6,844 nt of DNA from the NCBI GenBank assembly GCA_025455985.1, contig JALOLM010000118.1, positions 1-6,844 on the forward strand, read 5' to 3'. The notes below the pieces were generated by a model. It made no database searches, was not told the origin of the DNA, and worked only from the letters and a program-made list of their open reading frames with translations. Each line of letters opens with the position of its first letter. Position 1 is the first letter of the stretch. Both the position numbers and the translations under genes were made by a program. Source of the stretch: Candidatus Nanopelagicales bacterium (GTDB lineage Bacteria > Actinomycetota > Actinomycetes > S36-B12 > UBA10799). Positions 1 to 5,131 of the stretch are shown here, piece after piece.

Positions 1-1788
1 GAGCCCGCCGCGCGAAGCCGCCAACGCAACCGCGCCAAGCCGCGCGGAACCAAGCCCTCGGCGGCAGCCGATACCGACCAGGCCGAGGCGGAGGACGAGT
101 CCGGGGATTCAGAATCGGATGACGCGCAGGACCGCTCGGACGCCGAGGGTGAGTCCACCAGCAGCAAGCGTCGCCGCCGCCGTCGGCGCCGCGCATCCTC
201 CGGAGAGGACAACGAGGACGAAGCCGCCAGCAAGGACGAGGTGACCTCGGTCAAGGGTTCGACCCGGCTGGAGGCGAAGCGACAGCGCCGTCGCGAAGGC
301 CGCGACGCGGGCCGTCGGCGGTCGCCGATCGTGTCGGAGGCCGAGTTCCTGGCGCGCCGGGAGAGCGTGGACCGGGTGATGGTCGTGCGCGGGCTCGAGG
401 ACCGCACCCAGATCGCGGTGCTTGAGGACAAGGTGCTCGTGGAGCACTACGTCACCCGCGAGCGCAACGCCAGCATGATCGGCAATGTCTACCTCGGCAA
501 GGTGCAGAACGTACTCCCGTCCATGGAGGCCGCGTTCATCGACATCGGCCGCGGGCGCAACGCGGTGCTGTACGCCGGTGAGGTCAATTGGGACGGTGCG
601 GGTCTGGAAGGTCAGCCCAAGCGCATCGAGCTGGCCCTGCAGCCCGGTGACAGCGTCCTGGTACAGGTGACCAAGGACCCGGTGGGCCACAAGGGTGCGA
701 GGCTCACCAGCCAGATCTCACTGCCCGGCCGGTACCTGGTCTATGTCCCCAACGGGCGGATGACCGGCATCAGCCGCAAGTTGCCCGACAAGGAGCGCAG
801 TCGTCTGAAGAAGGCGCTGCGGGCGGCACTGCCGGAGGATGCCGGCGTGATCGTACGCACGGCCGCCGAGGGTGCCACTGAGGAGCAACTTGCCTCGGAC
901 GTCAACCGGTTGGCCGCCCAGTGGGAGGCGATCAACGCCAAGACCGAGTCGGCCAAGGCGCCCTCGCTGCTGTATTCCGAACCCGATCTTGCGATCCGCG
1001 TCGTCCGTGACATCTTCAACGAGGACTTCGCGAAACTGATCGTGTCCGGGTCGGCGGCGCAGGACACCATCGAGGAGTACGTCGGCTGGGTGGCGCCGGA
1101 ATTGCGCGAGCGGGTCGAGCGCTGGACGCAGAACGAGGACGTCTTCGCGTCGTTCAGGATCGACGAGCAGATCACCAAGGCGCTGGATCGCAAGGTTCTG
1201 CTGCCCAGCGGCGGCTCGCTGGTCATCGATCGCACTGAGGCGATGACTGTGGTTGACGTGAACACCGGCCGCTTCGTCGGGCAGGGCGGCAATCTCGAGG
1301 AGACGGTCACCCGCAACAACCTCGAGGCCGCTGAGGAGATCGTGCGCCAACTACGGCTGCGCGACATCGGCGGGATCATCGTGGTCGACTTCATCGACAT
1401 GGTCCTGGAATCCAACCGCGACCTGGTGGTCCGACGGCTCGTGGAATGCCTCGGCCGTGACCGCACGAAGCACCAGGTTGCCGAGATCACCTCGTTGGGC
1501 CTGGTGCAGATGACCCGCAAGCGTCTCGGCCAGGGATTGCTGGAGACCTTCAGCGAACCGTGTGAGCACTGCAACGGCCGAGGTGTGCGGGTGCAGAGCG
1601 ACCCGGTGGGCAGTCGGCGCCGGCGTCCGCCCGGCCCGATCCCGGGTGCCCCGGTCAAGCAGGCCGAGGCGGAGCCGTCCGCCGATGTTGAGGCGGTGAC
1701 GACCGACGACGCCGCGACGGCAGACGCGAGTGCGGCGCAGGGCGAGGAGTCGGCGCAGCCGGAACTACAGGAGCAGCCGACTGCCTGA
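1..1788 (+). CDS. rne: Ribonuclease E/G family endoribonuclease, 5'-truncated by window start
   Basis: RNase E/G makes single-strand cuts in mRNA and in rRNA or tRNA precursors. The frame is open from base 1 with no stop until TGA at 1786-1788, giving 595 visible residues, so the true start lies upstream. A GTG at 241 is only an internal codon. In order, the protein has an acidic and basic low-complexity N-terminal region (residues 1 to about 115, with eight consecutive arginines at 169-192), an S1-type RNA-binding region (about 460-720), a 5'-sensor region with VIVRTA (Arg 856-858 and Thr 859-861, matching R169/T170 of E. coli RNase E), and a DNase I-like catalytic region. The catalytic aspartates are in VVDVNTG (Asp 1255-1257) and VVDFIDM (Asp 1387-1389). 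The zinc-link CxxC is CEHC at 1561-1572. A short Ala/Glu-rich tail follows, without the long E. coli-type scaffold. The RNase E versus G name is a convention here; family membership is near certain. Confidence 0.95.
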   Translation, partial: EPAARSRQRNRAKPRGTKPSAAADTDQAEAEDESGDSESDDAQDRSDAEGESTSSKRRRRRRRRASSGEDNEDEAASKDEVTSVKGSTRLEAKRQRRREGRDAGRRRSPIVSEAEFLARRESVDRVMVVRGLEDRTQIAVLEDKVLVEHYVTRERNASMIGNVYLGKVQNVLPSMEAAFIDIGRGRNAVLYAGEVNWDGAGLEGQPKRIELALQPGDSVLVQVTKDPVGHKGARLTSQISLPGRYLVYVPNGRMTGISRKLPDKERSRLKKALRAALPEDAGVIVRTAAEGATEEQLASDVNRLAAQWEAINAKTESAKAPSLLYSEPDLAIRVVRDIFNEDFAKLIVSGSAAQDTIEEYVGWVAPELRERVERWTQNEDVFASFRIDEQITKALDRKVLLPSGGSLVIDRTEAMTVVDVNTGRFVGQGGNLEETVTRNNLEAAEEIVRQLRLRDIGGIIVVDFIDMVLESNRDLVVRRLVECLGRDRTKHQVAEITSLGLVQMTRKRLGQGLLETFSEPCEHCNGRGVRVQSDPVGSRRRRPPGPIPGAPVKQAEAEPSADVEAVTTDDAATADASAAQGEESAQPELQEQPTA

Positions 1789-1811
1789 GCCCTGGGGCCT
1801 CGCGGGCACTG

Positions 1812-1865
1812 TCGCGCGGTTGGCCGGGAGGAATCGGCGTCAATCGCAGCGGCACAACCGCGCGG
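1812..1865 (+). terminator. Long stem-loop after rne, terminator candidate
   Basis: CGCGCGGTTG at 1813-1822 is the exact reverse complement of CAACCGCGCG at 1855-1864. A T-G wobble (1812/1865) extends it outward. Past one bulged A (1854), four more pairs (1823-1826 with 1850-1853) extend it inward, leaving a 23-base loop. It begins 23 bases after the RNase E/G stop and lies upstream of the rplU promoter, where a transcript end would be expected. No T-run follows, so it is not a classical intrinsic terminator, although U-poor hairpins are often proposed as terminators in actinobacteria. It could instead be a 3'-end stabiliser or a structured target for the nuclease. The pairing is directly visible; the role is inferred. 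Confidence 0.45.
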
Positions 1866-1880
1866 AGCGATCCCCGGAAC

Positions 1881-1897
1881 CACCCAGCGCGGGGGTG
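1881..1897 (+). other. Short inverted repeat upstream of the rplU promoter
   Basis: CACCC (1881-1885) and GGGTG (1893-1897) can pair around a 7-base loop. The repeat ends two bases before the proposed -35 hexamer. It may be a small operator-like site or a second hairpin belonging to the rne 3' end. At 5 bp in GC-rich DNA it could easily be chance. Confidence 0.2.
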
Positions 1898-1899
1898 CG

Positions 1900-1929
1900 T
1901 TGCCCGATGCGGGCGCCATCGCGTACCCT
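1900..1929 (+). promoter_or_regulatory. Probable housekeeping promoter of the rplU-rpmA-obg-proB unit
   Basis: TTGCCC at 1900-1905 resembles the TTGACA -35 box. TACCCT at 1924-1929 fits the actinobacterial TANNNT -10 box. The 18-base spacer is within the usual range. Transcription would start near 1936, giving a leader of about 77 bases before the rplU GTG. It is the best -35/-10 pair I see in the 225-base gap between RNase E/G and rplU, and it lies after the terminator-like stem-loop, so the two elements together divide the gap into an end and a start of transcription. Confidence 0.6.
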
Positions 1930-1935
1930 GGAACA

Positions 1936-2013
1936 GGTGCGCGTTTCCTCGCGCCGATGCCCCAGTGCAGTGAACAGCCAAGGGCAGCCAATGAACGTTG
2001 AAGGAGCAAGGGC
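1936..2013 (+). promoter_or_regulatory. rplU 5' leader with hairpin, direct repeats and Shine-Dalgarno site
   Basis: Near the predicted transcript start, GGTGCG (1936-1941) can pair with CGCGCC (1950-1955), including one G-U pair, around an 8-base loop. Further on, AGCCAA occurs at 1976-1981 and again at 1986-1991, one helical turn apart, and TGAAC flanks this pair on both sides (1971-1975 and 1992-1996). The rplU Shine-Dalgarno AAGGAG is at 2001-2006, 7 bases before the GTG, which is a strong match and fixes the start. Leaders of ribosomal protein operons often carry control structures, but I do not recognise this one as a named family. Confidence 0.45.
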
Positions 2014-2331
2014 GTGTACGCGATCGTGCGGACCAGTGGTCATCAGGAGAAGGTGGCCGTCGGCGATGAGGTCCTTTTGAACCGACTTCCTAGTGAGCCC
2101 GGCGCTGCTGTGGAGCTTTCGCCCGTTCTGCTCATCGTGGACGGGGAGACCGTCACGTCCGACCCAGGCGCGCTGTCCGGCGCCAAGGTGACCGCTGAGG
2201 TGATCGAGCACACCCGCGGGCCCAAGATCGACATCCTCAAGTACAAGAACAAGACCGGCTACCGCCGCCGCCAGGGTCACCGCCAGGATCAGACCGTGGT
2301 CAAGGTCACCGGTATCGAGTTGGGAGCCTGA
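2014..2331 (+). CDS. rplU: 50S ribosomal protein L21
   Basis: L21 is a 23S rRNA-binding protein of the large ribosomal subunit. The 105-residue product has the normal family length. It opens with the family pattern MYAIVRTSGHQEKVAVGD and ends with the signature KTGYRRRQGHRQ...VKVTGI, which contacts rRNA. The GTG start is chosen because the protein begins exactly at the conserved MYAIV and has AAGGAG 7 bases upstream. An ATG at 1991 is out of frame and cannot start this protein. RTSGHQ replaces the commoner RTGGRQ or KTGGKQ, a mild variation. It is the first gene of the compact unit: rpmA starts 4 bases after its stop. The proposed promoter at 1900-1929 should drive it. Confidence 0.97.
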   Translation: MYAIVRTSGHQEKVAVGDEVLLNRLPSEPGAAVELSPVLLIVDGETVTSDPGALSGAKVTAEVIEHTRGPKIDILKYKNKTGYRRRQGHRQDQTVVKVTGIELGA

Positions 2332-2335
2332 CCTC

Positions 2336-2584
2336 ATGGCACACAAAAAGGGTGCTGCGAGCACCAAGAACGGTCGCGACTCCAACGCTCAGCGCCTCGG
2401 CGTGAAGCGGTTCGGCGGTCAGAGCGTGAACGCCGGCGAGATCATCGTTCGCCAGCGCGGCACGCACTTCCACCCCGGCGCCAACGTTGGCATCGGCAAG
2501 GACGACACCCTTTTCGCCCTGACCGCAGGGACCGTGGACTTCGGCACCAAGCGCGGTCGCCGGGTCGTCAACATCCTCGTCTGA
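2336..2584 (+). CDS. rpmA: 50S ribosomal protein L27
   Basis: L27 sits at the base of the large subunit's central protuberance, and its flexible N terminus reaches toward the peptidyl-transferase centre. The 82-residue protein is full length and begins MAHKKGAASTKNGRDSNAQRLGVKRFGGQ, the strongly conserved family start. AHKKG directly follows the initiator Met, so there is no cleavable N-terminal extension of the kind found in Firmicutes. GTHFHPGANVGIGKDDTLFA is the other family signature. The ATG lies 4 bases after the rplU stop. A GGGAG site (2322-2326) inside the last rplU codons is 9 bases upstream, so translation of the two genes is probably coupled. The stop is 5 bases before a hairpin that covers the obg start. 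Confidence 0.97.
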   Translation: MAHKKGAASTKNGRDSNAQRLGVKRFGGQSVNAGEIIVRQRGTHFHPGANVGIGKDDTLFALTAGTVDFGTKRGRRVVNILV

Positions 2585-2589
2585 AAGGC

Positions 2590-2606
2590 GGTCACCGGCG
2601 GTGACC
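2590..2606 (+). promoter_or_regulatory. Perfect hairpin enclosing the obg start codon
   Basis: GGTCACC (2590-2596) and GGTGACC (2600-2606) are exact reverse complements around a 3-base loop, GGC. The obg GTG (2601-2603) lies wholly in the 3' arm. The nearest Shine-Dalgarno-like bases, AAGG (2585-2588), overlap and follow the rpmA stop, sit just outside the stem and are 12 bases from the GTG, longer than ideal. A ribosome finishing rpmA would cover or melt this stem, so it plausibly makes obg translation depend on rpmA translation. The pairing is read directly; the regulatory role is inference. Confidence 0.5.
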
Positions 2607-3977
2607 TCCTTCATCGATCGCGTGGTCATCCACGCCCACGGTGGCGATGGCGGTAACGGTTGTGCCTCCATCCATCGTGAGAAGTTCAAACCGCTCGGCG
2701 GTCCCGACGGCGGCAATGGCGGCCGGGGTGCCGACGTGGTCCTGCTTGTGGATCCGGGTATCAACAGCCTGCTCGATCTGCATCACCACCCCCACCGCCG
2801 CGCAGGCCATGGCCAAGCCGGACAGGGCAGCCATCGCAACGGTGCAGGTGCTGCGGACCTCGTAGTGCCAGTCCCGCCCGGGACGGTCGTCCAGAGTCTC
2901 GACGGCGAAGTGCTCGCCGACCTTGTGACACCCGGACAGACCTTCGTGCTGGCAGCCGGCGGTCATGGGGGCCTCGGCAATGCCGCCCTCGCGACGCGCC
3001 GGCGCAAAGCCCCCGGCTTCGCGCTGCTCGGTGAACCCGGCGACGAGGTCGATGCGGTTCTGGAGTTGAAGACGGTCGCCGATGTGGGACTGATCGGCTA
3101 CCCGAGCGCCGGCAAGTCGAGTCTGGTCTCTGCGCTGTCGGCTGCCAAACCCAAGATCGCCGACTACCCGTTCACAACCCTGGCCCCGCACCTGGGGGTG
3201 GTTGCGGCAGGTGGAACGACATTCACTGTGGCCGACGTGCCCGGATTGATCCCGGGGGCCAGTCAGGGCAAGGGCCTGGGGCACGAGTTCCTCCGGCATG
3301 TGCAGCGTTGCAGCGCACTGGTCCATGTGATCGACTGTGCAACGTTCGAGACTGAGCGCAATCCGCTCGCGGATCTGGATGTTATCGAGGCCGAGCTGGT
3401 GTCCTACGACCCGCAATTGGCGCAGCGGCCGCGGCTGGTGGCACTGAACAAGGTGGATATCCCCGACGGCCGGGAGATGGCCGCAATGGTGGCAGACCAA
3501 CTTCGTGAGCGGGGCTACGAGGTCCATCTGATCTCCGCGGTGTCCCATGAAGGGCTCAAAGAACTGACCTACGCCATGTTGCGCATCGTGCTCGCGCAGC
3601 GACAGGCGCAACCCGAACCCGAGGCCAGGGTGATCCTGCGACCGAAGGCGACCGACGATGCGGGCTTCGAGGTGCGCAAGCAGGGCGACATCTTCCGCGT
3701 GATTGGGCAACGCCCGCAGCGCTGGGTGCGCCAGACCGACTTCGGCAACGAGGAGGCAGTGCGTTATCTGGGCGACCGGCTGGCCAAGCTGGGCATCGAG
3801 CACCGGCTGGCCGAGCTGGGAGCTGTGGAGGGTTCCACGGTCGTGATCGGCCCGGAGGACAACGCGGTCGTGTTCGACTGGATGCCGTCCATCGAGGATG
3901 AGGCGGCGATCGTGGAGACCGACGACACCGCCGAGACCGTGGAGACCCACGACACCGACGCTGAAGACGCCACGTGA
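2601..3977 (+). CDS. obg: Obg family GTPase (CgtA), ribosome assembly and growth control
   Basis: Obg binds GTP and associates with the 50S subunit late in assembly; in several bacteria it also links growth to the stringent response. The 458-residue protein has all three expected parts. The Gly-rich Obg fold (about 1-158) opens MTSFIDRVVIHAHGGDGGNGC. The G domain (about 160-335) has P-loop GYPSAGKSS at 166-174, switch I YPFTTL with Thr192/Thr193, DVPG at 212-215, NKVD at 283-286 and SAV at 312-314. The C-terminal OCT domain (about 343-427) has the form seen in actinobacterial and Firmicute proteins. An acidic tail ends in an imperfect 9-residue repeat. The GTG start fits the family N terminus, and I see no in-frame alternative nearby. 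It follows rpmA by 16 bases and overlaps proB by 4. No key GTPase residue is missing. Confidence 0.96.
   Translation: MTSFIDRVVIHAHGGDGGNGCASIHREKFKPLGGPDGGNGGRGADVVLLVDPGINSLLDLHHHPHRRAGHGQAGQGSHRNGAGAADLVVPVPPGTVVQSLDGEVLADLVTPGQTFVLAAGGHGGLGNAALATRRRKAPGFALLGEPGDEVDAVLELKTVADVGLIGYPSAGKSSLVSALSAAKPKIADYPFTTLAPHLGVVAAGGTTFTVADVPGLIPGASQGKGLGHEFLRHVQRCSALVHVIDCATFETERNPLADLDVIEAELVSYDPQLAQRPRLVALNKVDIPDGREMAAMVADQLRERGYEVHLISAVSHEGLKELTYAMLRIVLAQRQAQPEPEARVILRPKATDDAGFEVRKQGDIFRVIGQRPQRWVRQTDFGNEEAVRYLGDRLAKLGIEHRLAELGAVEGSTVVIGPEDNAVVFDWMPSIEDEAAIVETDDTAETVETHDTDAEDAT
3912..3957 (+). repeat. In-frame 27-base imperfect tandem repeat in the obg 3' end
   Basis: Bases 3912-3930 and 3939-3957 match at 18 of 19 positions (G3921 versus C3948), with a period of 27 bases, or nine codons. 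They encode VETDDTAET followed by VETHDTDAE, an Asp/Glu/Thr-rich stretch beyond the OCT domain. It looks like a small local duplication in a weakly constrained tail and could vary in length between strains. Confidence 0.6.
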
Positions 3978-5089
3978 TGGACGCCCGGACCCGGATTGCC
4001 AACGCGTCGCGATTGGTTGTCAAGATTGGCTCTTCGTCGCTGACCAACGATCACGGGGGACTGCACTCCGAGCACCTCGACCAGCTCGTCACCGCGCTGG
4101 CGCGCAACGTACGCGCGGGGGTGCAGCTGGTTCTGGTCTCGTCCGGTTCAATCGCCGCGGGCACCCCGGCTCTGGGTCTCAAGAAGCCACCCCGGGATCT
4201 CGCGACCCAGCAAGCGGCGGCCAGCGTCGGGCAGGGGATTCTGCTCGCGCACTACACCGACCAGTTCGCTCAGGCGGGGATCCGGGTGGGGCAGGTTCTG
4301 CTGACAGCCGAGGACCTTATCCGGCGCACCCAGTACCGCAACGCCCAGCGCACGCTGGCCAGACTCCTGGAATTGGGCGTGCTGCCCATCGTCAATGAGA
4401 ACGACACTGTGGCCACCGACGAGATCCGCTTCGGTGACAACGACCGGCTGGCAGCACTTGTGGCCCACGTTGTGCAGGCCGACGGTCTGGTGCTGCTCAC
4501 CGACATCGATGGTTTGTATGACCGTCCCCCGGACCAAGAGGGCGCCGAACCGCTGGCGACGGTGGGCTCGCCCAGAGACCTCGAGGGCGTCGGCCTCGGC
4601 GGGCGAGGTTCGCATCTGGGCCGAGGGGGCATGGTCACCAAGGTGCAAGCCGCCCTGATGGCCAGCGAGGCCGGGATCCCGGTGGTGCTCACGCACGCGG
4701 ATCAAGTGTCGAGGGCGCTGGCCGGAGAACCCGCCGGGACCGTGTTCGTGCCGTCGGGCAAACGCCGGTCGCCGCGGCAGATGTGGCTTGCCCATGCGAC
4801 TACCGCCCGTGGCTCCGTGCGCATCGACGACGGTGCGGTGCGGGCACTTCGCAAGCGGCAGGCGTCACTGCTGGCCGCAGGTGTCGTGGGTGTGTCCGGG
4901 GACTTCATGGCCGGTGAGCCGGTCGACATCCTGGCCCCGGACGGTGCCGCGATCGCCCGGGGGCTCGTCGCCTACGACGCCGCCGAGTTCGACCGGTTGG
5001 TCGGCCGTACGACGGCGCAACTGATCGCCGAGTTCGGTCCGGAGTACGAGCGTGAGGTCGTACATCGCGACGACCTCGTTCTGCTGTGA
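3974..5089 (+). CDS. proB: Glutamate 5-kinase with C-terminal PUA domain
   Basis: ProB phosphorylates L-glutamate with ATP to gamma-glutamyl phosphate, the committed step of proline synthesis and usually the proline-feedback point. The 371-residue protein has an amino-acid kinase fold (about 12-265) followed by a PUA domain (about 278-365). Residues matching E. coli positions are Lys17 (VVKIGSSSL), Ser57 in SSGS, Asp144 in NENDTVAT, Asn156/Asp157 in FGDND and Lys223 in GRGGMVTK. Arg217 replaces the Thr or Ser usual in that GTGGM loop. The start is GTG 3974 (GTGA overlap of 4 with obg) or the next codon, ATG 3977 (overlap of 1); they differ by one Met. Only a weak GAAG (3963-3966) precedes it, so coupling to obg translation is likely. 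proA, 42 bases on, encodes the next enzyme. Confidence 0.95.
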   Translation: MMDARTRIANASRLVVKIGSSSLTNDHGGLHSEHLDQLVTALARNVRAGVQLVLVSSGSIAAGTPALGLKKPPRDLATQQAAASVGQGILLAHYTDQFAQAGIRVGQVLLTAEDLIRRTQYRNAQRTLARLLELGVLPIVNENDTVATDEIRFGDNDRLAALVAHVVQADGLVLLTDIDGLYDRPPDQEGAEPLATVGSPRDLEGVGLGGRGSHLGRGGMVTKVQAALMASEAGIPVVLTHADQVSRALAGEPAGTVFVPSGKRRSPRQMWLAHATTARGSVRIDDGAVRALRKRQASLLAAGVVGVSGDFMAGEPVDILAPDGAAIARGLVAYDAAEFDRLVGRTTAQLIAEFGPEYEREVVHRDDLVLL

Positions 5090-5104
5090 CCCGTACTGTC
5101 GGGC

Positions 5105-5131
5105 TGCCGCAATGACGGCACAATGGGACAC
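5105..5131 (+). promoter_or_regulatory. Possible proA promoter (-10-like hexamer) with small inverted repeat
   Basis: CACAAT at 5119-5124 resembles a -10 box with a poor first base and lies 7 bases before the ATG at 5132, the spacing of a leaderless transcript. No good -35 hexamer is visible. TGCCG (5105-5109) and CGGCA (5116-5120) form a 5-bp inverted repeat with a 6-base loop that overlaps the hexamer and could be an operator. No convincing Shine-Dalgarno precedes either candidate start: GGGA at 5126-5129 region is too close to the ATG. The call is tentative; read-through from proB is equally possible. Confidence 0.3.

Noticed and set aside
241..243. GTG at 241 as the start of RNase E/G
   Set aside because: The same frame stays open to base 1 with the typical charged extension of actinobacterial RNase E/G, and no ribosome site stands before 241.
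1787..1801. GAG...CTC pairing directly at the RNase E/G stop as a terminator
   Set aside because: The inner stem needs a bulge and only two to three G-C pairs. The 1812-1865 stem-loop is far stronger.
741..2009. 422-codon open frame on the - strand across RNase E/G and the rplU gap
   Set aside because: Composition is Ser/Arg/Pro/Thr-rich with no domain, and it lies opposite a certain gene. It is a GC-rich antisense shadow.
2592..3950. 452-codon open frame on the - strand opposite obg
   Set aside because: It mirrors obg almost end to end, has no recognisable motif, and is expected from third-position GC bias. The + strand frame has complete Obg motifs.
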